From NCBI RefSeq assembly GCF_030815145.1, contig NZ_JAUSWJ010000001.1:2976001-3040000 (forward strand): a stretch of DNA of 64,000 bases, written 5' to 3'. The DNA comes from Kaistia geumhonensis. Lineage in GTDB: Bacteria > Pseudomonadota > Alphaproteobacteria > Rhizobiales > Kaistiaceae. The notes beneath the pieces were generated by a model. The model ran no database searches. It saw nothing but the letters and a program-made list of their open reading frames with translations, and was not told where the DNA came from. The position numbers and the translations under genes are program-made. How positions within the stretch are numbered: the first letter of the stretch is position 1; the number at the start of each line of letters is the position of its first letter. Positions 10,462-20,020 of the stretch are shown here, piece by piece.

Positions 10462-13224
10462 TCAGAACGACCAGCCGAGGCTTCCCTTCAGCGCCTGCGC
10501 GCTGACGCCGTCGCCATACTGGCCGGCATAGGAGAGATCGAGCCGCGCCGCCTTTATAAGGCCGACGCCGACGCCGAGATCGAGCACCAGCGCATCCTTT
10601 GCGACGGGAAGGCCGGCGACCTCGAAGGCCGCGCTTCCGGCCGCGAACTGGTAGGTCGTGGTCGGCACGACGTCGTTGAAGGCGTGGCGCCAGCCGAGCA
10701 TGCCCTTCACCCCGGCCTTGGCCGTGCCGAGGTCGAAGGCGGAGGAAGCGCGCAGCCCGAGCGTCGTGAAGCCGGTATCGGTCGTGCCGCTCCCCGCCGA
10801 AAGCGCCATCGGCCCGCCCTGCTCGGTGAAGCCGTCGGTGTCGAGGCTGACATAGGCAAGCCCGGCGAAGGGCTCGAACTCCGCCCGGCCGGCGGCGATG
10901 CCATAGCCGATCTCGCCGAAGAGCTGGCCCGTGGTGGCGTCATAGGAGGCCGAGGAACCGGCCGCCTCGGGGAAGATCACCGAACGCGCCGTCTCGACGC
11001 TGCTCCAGCCATAGGCGGCGCCGCCGCGCAGCCGCACCGGCCCCACCGCGCCGCCCGAATAGAGCGCGAGATGGACGGTGCTGGTGCTTCCCGAGCCGGC
11101 AGTGGCCTCGCTGTCGAAGGTGGTGCGGCTGTAGCCGCCGAGAAGGCCGAGACGCCAGGCCTGCTGCAACTCGGCATCGGCGCCGACGAGGAAGCCGCCG
11201 GTGTCGCTGTCGAGCCCGGCGGCGTTGCCGTCGCCGGAAATCGAGCCCCAGGCGCCGAAGCCCTGTGCCCAGACCGCGGCGTCGCCGATTCCGCCGCCGA
11301 CGGGTGCCACGGTCGCACCCGAGCTTGCGGGGGATCCGTCGAGCGTGGTCAGCCGGCCGAAGACGGCGTCGCGGACGAGCGTGCCGTCATTGATCATCAC
11401 CGTCTTCGCGGAGGCATTGATCTCGCCCGAGAGCGGACCGAGCACCGCCGAAGCCGCCTCCAGCGTCGGCAGCATCAGGAAGGCGTTCTGCACCTCGCCG
11501 GCGGACAGCGTATCCAGCGCGCGGCCGACCGAGGCCTCGTTGCGGGTCGCGGCGGCGTCGGCGAAGGAGCGGGACTGGACCAGCGTCAGCGTCGCTCCGG
11601 CGGGACCATAGGCGAGGTCGCCACCGAGGAAGGCGGACGGGCCCACGATCTCCGAGAAGCCGCCAGTGACGCCGGCCTCGGCGAGGAGGAGGTCGTATTG
11701 CGTGCCGAGCCGGAAATCGTTCGACAGCGCGATCATGTCGAGCCTGCCGTCGAGGAAGGCGGTGCCGCCGACCCGGATCTGGTCGCCCGATCCGCCGTCG
11801 AACTCGAATGCGTAGGTGCCGGCCGCCTCCTGGACATAGTCGCCGGCGACCGTCAGCGTGCCGATGGAATTGCCGGGTGCGATGGTGCCGCCGGCCCCGA
11901 CCCAGGTCGAGCCGACCTGGCCGTTGCCGCTCAGCGTTCCGGAGCGCTCGACCACCACATCGCTCTCGATCGAGCCCTGTACGGCGAGCCCGCCCTCCTC
12001 GACGAAGGTGGTGCCGAGATAGCTGCTTGCGCCGGTCAGCGACAGCGTGCCCTCGCCGAGCTTCACCAGCCCGCCGGGACCGGAAATATCGTTGAAAAAT
12101 GTTGAATCATATCCACGCGTGTCGAGAAATGCCGTCTCGACGAACATGCCGTAGCCCTGCACGGCGCGACCGGGATTGACCATGCCCCAACCGTAGATTG
12201 GGTCGACGCCGACCGGGCCGAGATCGGTCGCGGTTGTCAGGATGGTCTGCTGCAGGTCATGCGCGGTGAACCAGGGATAGACCTCCTTCACCAGCGCCGC
12301 GACGCCCGAGACGATGGGGGCTGCCATGGAGGTGCCATCGTAAAAGTCGTAGGGCTCGTTCGGATTGGACCGGACAGGAACGCTCGACCATCCATAGCCT
12401 GGCGCAGAGACGCACCAGCCCATCGCGACACCGCAGCGATTGGAGTAGTCGGCTATCGTTCCTTCCTCATCCAGCGCAGCCACGGCAAGCCAATTCCGCT
12501 CGAACTCCGGAAACAGATACGGCATGCCCGCCAGCACGCCGGCGTGCGGCTCCGAGGAATTGCCGGCCGAGAATACCATCAGCACATCGTGCTCGGTGAC
12601 GTAGCGGAACGACTCGAGCGTCCGAGGAAACAACGTTTCGACAATGCCTGTCGTGAACGCGGTCACGTTGCAGCGTCGATCCGGTCCAGCCCTGCAATCG
12701 TCGTAACCGATCGAGTTGTTGATGATCGGTACCCCGACATCAGCGAGATGGTGCCACGCACCGGGTGCGAGATCGTCGTAGTCGTCTACCGTGTTGTCGA
12801 GCGTGGTGGGGACGAGAGTGGCTCCGAAGGCGACGCCATGCATGCCATAGCCGTCCCGGGCGGCGCCGATCATGCCGTTGACATGGGTTCCATGGGTCAG
12901 GGTGTCATGATCCTCGCCAGGCAGGATCGGTGCGTTCTTGTCGAAGTCCCAGCCATAGGCGATTCGGGCGCTGAGTTCGGGGTGTCCGGCATCGATGCCG
13001 CTATCGGCAACGCCAACCATCACACCCTTGCCGGTAATGCCCTGCGCATAGACAGAGGCGAGATCGAGCGGGTCCAGGAAACGGCCCGCGTAATATTCCG
13101 GTGTCCTGAAATCGGAAGCCGATTGCGCCTCGGCCGTTGCGATCGCTGCTAGAGGAGCGACGGCCACTGAAGCCGCCAGCCAGATGTGAGCCCCGTGCAC
13201 TTTCCCAGCTCCGTTGCGGATCAC
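10462..13224 (-). CDS. Subtilisin-like (S8) serine protease autotransporter
   Basis: The protein has 920 residues from the GTG at 13224, which is preceded by a GGAG and gives a signal peptide cut near residue 33. The S8 triad is complete: Asp74 (VADSGID), His111 (HGTHVNG) and Ser299 (GTSMAAP), with oxyanion Asn222. A passenger-associated repeat region follows (KLGEGTLSLTG...), then an autotransporter beta-barrel of about 270 residues ending in Trp-Ser-Phe, the usual BAM signal. It should be secreted to the cell surface (type Va) and cleave proteins there. It is monocistronic. The frame continues upstream without a credible start. Confidence 0.93.
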   Translation of the reverse strand: MIRNGAGKVHGAHIWLAASVAVAPLAAIATAEAQSASDFRTPEYYAGRFLDPLDLASVYAQGITGKGVMVGVADSGIDAGHPELSARIAYGWDFDKNAPILPGEDHDTLTHGTHVNGMIGAARDGYGMHGVAFGATLVPTTLDNTVDDYDDLAPGAWHHLADVGVPIINNSIGYDDCRAGPDRRCNVTAFTTGIVETLFPRTLESFRYVTEHDVLMVFSAGNSSEPHAGVLAGMPYLFPEFERNWLAVAALDEEGTIADYSNRCGVAMGWCVSAPGYGWSSVPVRSNPNEPYDFYDGTSMAAPIVSGVAALVKEVYPWFTAHDLQQTILTTATDLGPVGVDPIYGWGMVNPGRAVQGYGMFVETAFLDTRGYDSTFFNDISGPGGLVKLGEGTLSLTGASSYLGTTFVEEGGLAVQGSIESDVVVERSGTLSGNGQVGSTWVGAGGTIAPGNSIGTLTVAGDYVQEAAGTYAFEFDGGSGDQIRVGGTAFLDGRLDMIALSNDFRLGTQYDLLLAEAGVTGGFSEIVGPSAFLGGDLAYGPAGATLTLVQSRSFADAAATRNEASVGRALDTLSAGEVQNAFLMLPTLEAASAVLGPLSGEINASAKTVMINDGTLVRDAVFGRLTTLDGSPASSGATVAPVGGGIGDAAVWAQGFGAWGSISGDGNAAGLDSDTGGFLVGADAELQQAWRLGLLGGYSRTTFDSEATAGSGSTSTVHLALYSGGAVGPVRLRGGAAYGWSSVETARSVIFPEAAGSSASYDATTGQLFGEIGYGIAAGRAEFEPFAGLAYVSLDTDGFTEQGGPMALSAGSGTTDTGFTTLGLRASSAFDLGTAKAGVKGMLGWRHAFNDVVPTTTYQFAAGSAAFEVAGLPVAKDALVLDLGVGVGLIKAARLDLSYAGQYGDGVSAQALKGSLGWSF

Positions 13225-13499
13225 GATCCGCTCCGGTCCCCCCAGACCGGCTGAAGTCGGCCCCCAAACCGACAAGATGTGCCGCGAACACGGTTCGCGG
13301 CGGCGAATCCCCGCAATGGTCAAAAACGCGGCGCCGGCTGTCAACTGTGGCTCGCAAGAAAGGAGCGGCAGCAAGCGCTGATTGATCCTGTCAGGAGGAC
13401 GCCGTGGGAAGAGGTCGAGATCGCGGCACGTCGAGCGCGGCCGCCGGACCGCGGCGGTTCCACGAGCAGCCGGAGCGCCACTCGGCCCGCCACCCGGAT

Positions 13500-13576
<77 letters not shown>

Positions 13577-13734
13577 GCGGGCCGGTGCGTGCTTGCGGCG
13601 CGACTGTCTATCATGGTCGCGGCGGCTCGTGCACCCCTTTCCTCGCCCCCCGATCGCCGGTCCTGCGTGGCACGCAATGCCGCAGCGCGGCTGGCGCGGT
13701 TCAATTCGCGCCACGCGCATGCGAGACTTGGGTC

Positions 13735-14556
13735 ATGCGCGTCACCGCCCTGCACCGCCACGTTCTCGGCCTTTGTGCCGGCCTCGGGCTTGCCGGAGCG
13801 ATGGTACATGGCGCGGCTGCTGAAGACGCCTGCGCCGGCCAGGCGGCGGAGCAGGCCACCGTGGCCGCCGTCCTGGATGGTGCGACGCTGGCGCTCGATA
13901 GTGGCCGGATCGTACGGCTGGCGGGCATTCTCGCCCCCGAGCCGCCGCTCGGCCGCGACGCGGAGGAGTGGCCGATCGCGACGGCCGCGAGGACAGCGCT
14001 CGGAAGTCTGGCGCTCGGGCGCGCCGTCACCGTCGCCGCAACGCCCGCCGGCGCCGATCGCTATGGCCGCGGCGTCGCCCTTGTCGGTGTCGTAGATGGC
14101 CCGGCGTCGCTTTCCGAGGCGATGGTCGCGATCGGGCTCGCGCGGGCAATGCCGGCCGGAGAGGCGCCCTCCTGCCTCGCCGCGCTCTTCTCACGTGAAC
14201 GCGAGGCGCGCGAAAAGCGGCTTGGCCTTTGGGCCGAACCGTATTACGCCATCCGCGCCGCGCGCGATCCCGCCCTTGCCGAACGCGAAGACGCCTACGA
14301 TCTGGTGGAGGGACGAATCCTTTCCGTCGGTGAACGTGGGCCGACCGCCTATCTCGATTTCGGCCGCGATTGGCGCACCGACTTCACGGCGGTGGTCAGC
14401 GGCCCGGCGGGCGAGGCGCTCGCCGCGCGCGGCGTTCCGGTTTCCTCGCTCGAGGGCCGGCGCGTGCGGCTGCGCGGATGGATCGAGCAGAAGGACGGGC
14501 CGAGCCTCAGGATCACAGATCCCGGCCAGCTCGAGCTGTTGGACGACGGTGGTTGA
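13735..14556 (+). CDS. Exported SNase-like (thermonuclease-fold) protein
   Basis: The protein has 273 residues and a signal peptide (cleaved around AAAED, residue 29). Residues 40-170 have the SNase/TNase layout: V-L-D-G-A-T-L-A-L near residue 48, RLAGILAPE, DRYGR, and a C-terminal helix with REAREKRLGLWA. The catalytic Arg/Glu pattern is incomplete by eye, so enzymatic activity is uncertain. Positions 190-273 form an extra OB-like domain. The start ATG at 13735 gives the best signal peptide, and the stop overlaps the start of the M48 gene (ATGA), implying coupling. Confidence 0.8.
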   Translation: MRVTALHRHVLGLCAGLGLAGAMVHGAAAEDACAGQAAEQATVAAVLDGATLALDSGRIVRLAGILAPEPPLGRDAEEWPIATAARTALGSLALGRAVTVAATPAGADRYGRGVALVGVVDGPASLSEAMVAIGLARAMPAGEAPSCLAALFSREREAREKRLGLWAEPYYAIRAARDPALAEREDAYDLVEGRILSVGERGPTAYLDFGRDWRTDFTAVVSGPAGEALAARGVPVSSLEGRRVRLRGWIEQKDGPSLRITDPGQLELLDDGG

Positions 14557-16070
14557 TGGCTGAGATCAGGGCTAAGGCGGGGGGATCGGCGAGGAGCAGG
14601 CGGACGCGTGGCATCGCGGCCGCGCTGGCGCCCGCGCTTCTGGCCGCGCTCGTGCTCGCCGGCTGCACGACCTCGTCGCTCGAAGGCACCTATGGCCCGA
14701 CACCCACCGTGGCCGGCGCCGCCGCGCCGCCTCCGGTCGATCCCGAGCAGGCGCGCATCGGCGCGGAGCAGCACCCGCGCATCGTCGCCAGCTATGGCGG
14801 CGTCTATCACGACGACAAGCTGGAGCAGACGCTCGCCCGCATCGTCGGCCGGATCGTCGCCGCTTCCGACGACCCGTCGCAGTCCTACCGGATCACAATC
14901 CTGAACAGCCCCTCGGTCAACGCCTTCGCGCTGCCCGGTGGCTATCTCTATGTCACGCGCGGTCTGCTGGCGCTCGCCAACGACTCCTCGGAGGTCGCGG
15001 CCGTCATCGCGCATGAGATGGGCCATGTCACGGCGAACCACGCCATGCAGCGCCAGAACAAGGCGCAGACGGCGGTGCTGGTCAGTCGTGTCGTCAGCGA
15101 CGTGCTGCAGGACGGCGAGGCCGGCAAGCTGGCGCTCGCCTCCAGCCAGAGGACGCTCGCCGCCTTCTCGCAGCAGCAGGAACTGGAAGCCGACGCCATC
15201 GGCGTGCGCACCATCGGCAAGGCTGGCTACGATCCCTTCGCCGCCGCCCGATTCCTGCAGCTGATGGGCCGCTACGCCGCCTACAAGTCGGCCGGCAGCG
15301 TGCAGGACAAGCGGCCCGATTTTCTCGCCAGCCATCCGGCGACGCCGCAGCGCGTCGAGTTCGCGATCCGCGCCGCGCGCGAGTTCGGCGCGCCCGGCAT
15401 CGGCGAGGTCGACCGCGACCGCTATCTCGCCGGCATCAACGGCATCGTCTATGGCGACGATCCTTCGCAGGGCTTCGTGCGGGGCCGCACCTTCCTGCAT
15501 CCGAGCCTCGGCGTCGCCTTCACGGTGCCGGACGGCTTCGTGCTCGACAATACGTCCGACGCGGTTCTGGCGACGGGACCCGACGGCACGGCGCTACGCT
15601 TCGACGGTGCCAACCTGCCGTCTGGCTCGTCGCTCGCCGCCTATCTCGATTCCGGTTGGGTGAACGGCCTCGACACGTCGTCGATCAAGACCTTCTCGAT
15701 CAACGGTCTCGAGGCGGCCTCGGCGCGCGCCGAGGCCAAGGGCTGGGTGTTCCGCATCGCCGTGGTGCGGGCCGGCGACAACGCCACCTATCGCTTCATC
15801 TTCGCGAACGAGAGCGACACGCCCGGCCTGCAGCGTGCCGCGGAGGCGACGATCACCAGCTTCCGCCGCCTGACGCCGCAGGAAGCGGCCTCGCTGCAGC
15901 CCCTGCGCATCCGCATCGTCACGGTGGGCGCAGGCGACACCGTCGCCTCCCTCTCGGCTCGCATGCGCGGCGTCGACCGGCCGGAAGATCTTTTCCGCAT
16001 CCTGAACGACCTCCCGCCGAGCGGCGCGCTGCCCGCCCCGGGCCAGAAGGTCAAGATCGTCGCGGACTGA
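14556..16070 (+). CDS. M48-family metalloprotease lipoprotein with C-terminal LysM-like region
   Basis: The protein has 504 residues. A lipobox, LVLAGC (Cys37), marks it as a lipoprotein. The zinc site is HEMGH (residues 153-157) with the third ligand in ELEADAIG. The family (BepA/LoiP/YfgC-like) works on outer-membrane protein quality control in the periplasm. The last 55 residues (VTVGAGDTVASLSARM... to GQKVKIVAD) resemble a LysM-type peptidoglycan-binding repeat. It overlaps the nuclease-like gene by 1 bp. Confidence 0.92.
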   Translation: MAEIRAKAGGSARSRRTRGIAAALAPALLAALVLAGCTTSSLEGTYGPTPTVAGAAAPPPVDPEQARIGAEQHPRIVASYGGVYHDDKLEQTLARIVGRIVAASDDPSQSYRITILNSPSVNAFALPGGYLYVTRGLLALANDSSEVAAVIAHEMGHVTANHAMQRQNKAQTAVLVSRVVSDVLQDGEAGKLALASSQRTLAAFSQQQELEADAIGVRTIGKAGYDPFAAARFLQLMGRYAAYKSAGSVQDKRPDFLASHPATPQRVEFAIRAAREFGAPGIGEVDRDRYLAGINGIVYGDDPSQGFVRGRTFLHPSLGVAFTVPDGFVLDNTSDAVLATGPDGTALRFDGANLPSGSSLAAYLDSGWVNGLDTSSIKTFSINGLEAASARAEAKGWVFRIAVVRAGDNATYRFIFANESDTPGLQRAAEATITSFRRLTPQEAASLQPLRIRIVTVGAGDTVASLSARMRGVDRPEDLFRILNDLPPSGALPAPGQKVKIVAD

Positions 16071-16080
16071 GCGGGTCCCC

Positions 16081-16590
16081 TCAGGCGGTCCAGACCTCCG
16101 GCCGCCCGCCGCCCATGCCGGTCTCGGCGAGGAATTCCTCGATCACGGCCACCACCAGCGCATGATCCTCGGCCTGCGGCAGGCCGGAGACCGTCGCCGT
16201 GCCGACCATGCCGACGCCGGCGACGATGATCGGGAACGAGCCGCCATGGGCGCGGAACGTCGCGCGGTCGACCAGCGCGCCGTCGGCGAAATCGACGCCC
16301 TTGAGGCGCGCCTTCTGACCAACATAGAAGGACGAGTGGCCGAAGCGCTTCACCACCGCGACCTTGCCGGCCACCCAGAACTCGTTGTCGGCCGAGGTCC
16401 CCGCCAGCGCCGCGTAGAACAGGCGCTGGTCGCCGCGCGAGATGTCGACGACGATCGATTGCCGGTTGGCGCGTGCCCGCTCCAGGATCTTCTGGCCAAG
16501 CGCGATGGCGGTGTCGTTGTCGAAGCGGTCGAAGACGAGCCGCCGCTCCTGCTCGAGCAGAGTCTCGAGCAGAGTCGCATCGTCGGTCAT
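16081..16590 (-). CDS. UPF0303 / heme-degrading-like (GlcG/HbpS fold) protein
   Basis: This 169-residue protein matches UPF0303: an N-terminal helix, D-N-D-T-A-I-A-L-G, IVVDISRGDQRLFYAALAGT and HGGSFPI followed by a glycine-rich segment (VAGVGMVGTATVSGLPQ). The related GlcG/HbpS fold binds heme or corrins, but the role of UPF0303 proteins is not settled. It is on the minus strand 22 bp after the DUF3830 gene and probably in the same transcript. It converges on the M48 gene with 10 bp between them. Confidence 0.85.
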   Translation of the reverse strand: MTDDATLLETLLEQERRLVFDRFDNDTAIALGQKILERARANRQSIVVDISRGDQRLFYAALAGTSADNEFWVAGKVAVVKRFGHSSFYVGQKARLKGVDFADGALVDRATFRAHGGSFPIIVAGVGMVGTATVSGLPQAEDHALVVAVIEEFLAETGMGGGRPEVWTA

Positions 16591-16612
16591 GGCAGTCTCC
16601 TCCCGGCGGGGC

Positions 16613-17029
16613 TCAGTCGACCATCTCGAAGAGGATATCCTGCGCGCCCTTCCAGAGCGTCGCCTTGCCGAGCGGAACCAGATTCTCGAGCCCCTCGGTG
16701 ATGGTCAGGAAATGGTTGCCGGCGAGCTGGCCGAGCTTGGAGGCGAAATGCACGCCGCCATAGGCGAGCAGGATCTCGGTCTCGCTGATGCCGCCGGGAT
16801 AGAGGATGAACTGGCCCGGCGCCGGATAGGAGGTGTGGTTCTCGTAGGAGAGGCCGAGATCGAGGTCGCCGAGCGGAATCCAGCAGCCTTCGCCACTCCA
16901 GCGCACATGGATGATCTTCTCGCGATAGGGCAGCAGCTTCTTGAACACCGCGACGGTCTTCGGCGCAGCCTCTTCCTCGAAGCGGCCGAAGAAGGTGTAG
17001 GGACCGGCGGTGATCTTTACTCTGCTCAT
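16613..17029 (-). CDS. DUF3830 (cyclophilin-like fold) protein
   Basis: This 138-residue protein carries the DUF3830 signatures: an HVRWSGEGCWIP segment near residue 41, ENHTSYPAPGQFILYPGGISETEILLAYG (62-90) and a conserved N-H-F. Members have a cyclophilin-like fold and often lie in amide or amino-acid catabolic loci. Their biochemical role is unknown. The next upstream gene on this strand, DUF429, ends 112 bp away. Confidence 0.85.
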   Translation of the reverse strand: MSRVKITAGPYTFFGRFEEEAAPKTVAVFKKLLPYREKIIHVRWSGEGCWIPLGDLDLGLSYENHTSYPAPGQFILYPGGISETEILLAYGGVHFASKLGQLAGNHFLTITEGLENLVPLGKATLWKGAQDILFEMVD

Positions 17030-17141
17030 GGCGATGCTGACGTCCTCTGGCTGTGGCGCGGGCGGACCGGCACTCTTCGCCCTCCGCCTCCGGCGACGAT
17101 CATTGGCGCGGCGGCGGGGTCGCGGTCAAGCCGTGAAAGGC

Positions 17142-17858
17142 TCAGGCGAAGATTGCCATGCGCAGTCCACGCCCGTCCCGCTCCGGCACCGGCGGGAAGC
17201 ACTCCGCTTCGCCGCGCGCGATGCGCCGGGCGACCAGAGCCAGCACCGCCGCGTCGAGGAGATCGTCCAGCCCGGCGCCGCGCGGCGGGCGTTCGAGGAA
17301 GGCCGGCGGATAGCCATGCCGGACCAGAAGGGCGCGCCGCTCGTCGAGGCCCGGCGGGTGCGGAACGTTCTTTACCTTCTTCGGCAGGCTCATCGGCGCG
17401 CCGCCGTTCAGCTGGCGGAAGGCGAGCTCGGGGTGGCTCTCGAAGATCCGCCCCTCCAGATCGGGTGTCATCAGCGCATCCAGCGCGCGGATCTTCGGAA
17501 AGAGACCGAAGGCCTGACGCGAAACCTTGCGCGGCGGCTCCGACGTCGCGAGCGCCAAGCGACAGGCCTCGCCATAATCCCCGGACATGACGGCGGCGCG
17601 GGAGGGGATCGAGAAGACGGAGGACTGGCGGGGGCCGAGAACCGCGCGGGCATGGCGCTCCGGTCCGCGACCGCCGGCGCCGACACGCTCGGGCAGGCCG
17701 ATCGGCATGTCGATGGCGATGACGGGCGGGGCGAGGGGGTGATGCAGGAACTCGACGAGATCGGACGTCACGGCGGCGATCGGCGCATCGGCCTCGGGCA
17801 GTAGAACGCCGATCCAGCCGGCGCGGCAGCCATCGATACCGCAGGCGGTTTCGCTCAC
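17142..17858 (-). CDS. DUF429 (RNase H-like fold) protein
   Basis: The protein has 238 residues. The N-terminal CGIDGCRAGWIGV (residues 6-18), IAIDMPIGLP and R-x-C/A-D-x-x-A-R-type spacing are those of DUF429, a predicted RNase H-like nuclease family. ESHPELAFRQLNG and a conserved DDLLDAAVLAL near the C-terminus fit the same family. The overlap of 4 bp with the pyridoxal kinase shows they form one operon. No substrate is known. Confidence 0.82.
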   Translation of the reverse strand: MSETACGIDGCRAGWIGVLLPEADAPIAAVTSDLVEFLHHPLAPPVIAIDMPIGLPERVGAGGRGPERHARAVLGPRQSSVFSIPSRAAVMSGDYGEACRLALATSEPPRKVSRQAFGLFPKIRALDALMTPDLEGRIFESHPELAFRQLNGGAPMSLPKKVKNVPHPPGLDERRALLVRHGYPPAFLERPPRGAGLDDLLDAAVLALVARRIARGEAECFPPVPERDGRGLRMAIFA

Positions 17859-18718
17859 GGGGCGAGGCCTGCTTCTTCGAGCAGAGCCACCTTCGCCTCC
17901 GGCGCGACGATGCTCGCCTGCATCGCGGCGATCGGCAGTTCGTCGGCGCCGAGACGGCGGGCGGCGCCGAGGAGGTCGACCAGCGTCGCGGTCGCGAGCC
18001 GGAGCGCCTCAGCGTCGCGGGCACCGGAGACCTGGCGGCCGAGCAGCAATGCGGCGAAGAGATCGCCCGTCCCGTTCGGTACCCGCCCGTCGACGAGAAG
18101 ATGGCGCGCCGCCATGATCCCGTCTGCCGTCACCAGGAGCGTCTCCGTCTCGCCGCCGGCGCGCAGCGCCGAGGTCACGGCGACCTTTCCGGCCGGCAGG
18201 GCGCGGGCGGCGGCGATGATGGCGTCGCGTGTCGTGGGCGCCGAGCCGGCTAGATAGCCGAGTTCGGTGAGATTGGGCGTCAGGATGTCCGCGCGCGGGG
18301 CAAGATGATCGCGGATCGCCGCCGCCGTCGCCTCGGGCACATAGAGTGCGCCGTTGTCGCCCATGACCGGATCGCAGAGATAGATCATGTCGGGCCGGAC
18401 GGCCCTGATCGCATCGACGAGGCGGGCGAGCGCGGGCGCCTGCGAGGCGGCGCCGAGATAGCCGGTCAGGACGCCGCCGATCTCGCCGAGCCAGGGCGCG
18501 CGGATCAGATCGTCGACGAGCGCCTCGAAGGCGGCGTCGTCGGGCACGATACGGCTTGCGCGGCCATGCCCCGGGTGCCAGGGCAGCGTCACCGTGTGCA
18601 CCGTCCAGAGCGGGAAGCCGAGCCGCTCCAGCGCGAAGCCGGCCGCCCGTCCGCCGACGGCGCCGCGAACGACTTCGGAGGTTGCGACGAGCATCGCGGG
18701 CTTCTGTTCGGTCGGCAT
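17855..18718 (-). CDS. pdxY: Pyridoxal kinase (PdxY/PdxK type)
   Basis: The protein has 287 residues and belongs to the ribokinase-like pyridoxal kinases, which make PLP from pyridoxal and ATP in the salvage pathway. Evidence includes LTGYLGAA, YLCDPVMGDNG (residues 118-128), TPNLTELGYLAG and the anion-hole/base motif GTGD followed by FAALLL. The first in-frame ATG gives the standard length. The gene is divergent from the CitE-like lyase and overlaps DUF429 by 4 bp. Confidence 0.9.
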   Translation of the reverse strand: MPTEQKPAMLVATSEVVRGAVGGRAAGFALERLGFPLWTVHTVTLPWHPGHGRASRIVPDDAAFEALVDDLIRAPWLGEIGGVLTGYLGAASQAPALARLVDAIRAVRPDMIYLCDPVMGDNGALYVPEATAAAIRDHLAPRADILTPNLTELGYLAGSAPTTRDAIIAAARALPAGKVAVTSALRAGGETETLLVTADGIMAARHLLVDGRVPNGTGDLFAALLLGRQVSGARDAEALRLATATLVDLLGAARRLGADELPIAAMQASIVAPEAKVALLEEAGLAP

Positions 18719-18803
18719 CGGCTGCTACCCTTGCTGGACGGCGCGGACCCTACTGCCAGACCCCTTGCTTGAACAGGGCCGCGCCTTTCCGAGAGGTGAT
18801 GCC

Positions 18804-19706
18804 GTGCCGTCCAGCCGCCCGCGTCGTTCGGTGCTCTATGTTCCCGGCGTGAACGAACGGGCGCTGGCCAAGCTGCCGGGCCTTGCCGTCGATGTGGTGA
18901 TCCTCGATCTCGAGGATTCCGTTGCCCCCCATATGAAGGCGGAAGCGCGAGACCGTGTCGCGGCGGTGTTGGGCGCGCCGCGTCGCGACAACGGTCCCGA
19001 GCTCGTGGTGCGGATCAATGCGCTGGCGGAGGGCGAAGGCGCGGCCGACCTCGCTGCCGTGCTGCCGGCGGCGCCGGACGGCGTCCTGCTGCCGAAGGTC
19101 GCGGTCCCCGACGATCTTGCTGCCGTCCGCGCGGTCGCCCTGGCGCAAGGCGTCGAGACGGGAACGACGCTGTGGGCCATGATCGAGACCGCTCGCTCCG
19201 TGGCCGATCCGCTGCCGATCGCCCTCGCGCAGGACGGCGTGCTGCCGCTCGCGGCGCTCGTGCTCGGCCTCAACGATCTTTCGCTCGCCCTCGGCACGCG
19301 GCTGGCGCCGGGGAGGGCGGCCTTCCTGCCGCTGATGATGGGTGTGCTCGCGGCGGCAAGGGCCGGCGGGCTCGACGTCATCGATGCCGTGCACAACGAT
19401 ATCGGCGATCTGGATGGGCTCGCCGCGGAATGCGCTTTTGCAGCCGATTGCGGCTTCGATGGAAAGTCGCTGATCCATCCCGCGCAGATCGAGATCGCCA
19501 ACCGCGCCTTTGCGCCGTCCGATGCCGCGATCGCTGCGGCGGAGGCCATCGTGGATCTGTTCGACCGGCCGGAGAACCGGGATCGGGGCGTCGTCGCGCA
19601 TGACGGGCGCATGGTCGAGCGGCTGCATGCGGAGGCGGCGGGCCGCCTTCTCGCGCGCGCGAGGACGATTGCGAGGCGCGCCGGCGAGACGGCTCGAGAC
19701 ATGTGA
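18804..19706 (+). CDS. HpcH/HpaI-family CitE-like lyase or thioesterase
   Basis: The protein has 300 residues from the GTG at 18804, preceded by GAGAGG at a 7-nt spacing. CitE-like features are RSVLYVPG at the N-terminus, LDLEDSVAP (metal-binding Asp/Glu), RINAL, MIETARSV, GLNDLSLALG and the C-terminal GKSLIHPAQI. The group includes malyl-CoA lyase, (S)-citramalyl-CoA lyase and malyl-CoA thioesterase. These cannot be separated by reading alone, and there is no citrate-lyase partner nearby. The gene stands alone. Confidence 0.88.
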   Translation: MPSSRPRRSVLYVPGVNERALAKLPGLAVDVVILDLEDSVAPHMKAEARDRVAAVLGAPRRDNGPELVVRINALAEGEGAADLAAVLPAAPDGVLLPKVAVPDDLAAVRAVALAQGVETGTTLWAMIETARSVADPLPIALAQDGVLPLAALVLGLNDLSLALGTRLAPGRAAFLPLMMGVLAAARAGGLDVIDAVHNDIGDLDGLAAECAFAADCGFDGKSLIHPAQIEIANRAFAPSDAAIAAAEAIVDLFDRPENRDRGVVAHDGRMVERLHAEAAGRLLARARTIARRAGETARDM

Positions 19707-20020
19707 TTACAGAAAATATTGGAAGCTTATGATAAGCGTCGCTATTTCATAAACAGACGATGCGAGAATGGTGAACAATCCCGCATCGCGGGAGCACTGC
19801 ATTCCTAATCTCGCTCCGATATGACGCGCAATGATCGCGAAATCGGGCGTTCAGTAGAAGAAACGTGCATCATCACGCTTCAAGATGGGGGTGTCACACA
19901 ATCGCGTGAGTTGCGGCTGCCACTGCCGGCCCCATATCAGCGTCACCGGCGACGAGCCGACGGGCTTCGAAAAGAACCCGACGAGCGCCGCCAGGAAGAC
20001 AAACATACGGGACCAACATC
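19707..20020. promoter_or_regulatory. 314-bp intergenic region upstream of the DUF1344 triplet
   Basis: I see no credible gene here. The first 60 bp are unusually AT-rich for this genome. A short hairpin (TCCCGC/GCGGGA with a 3-nt loop, 19779-19793) may end the CitE-like transcript. The promoter of the DUF1344 genes must lie in the remainder, but no clear -35/-10 pair stands out. Confidence 0.45.
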
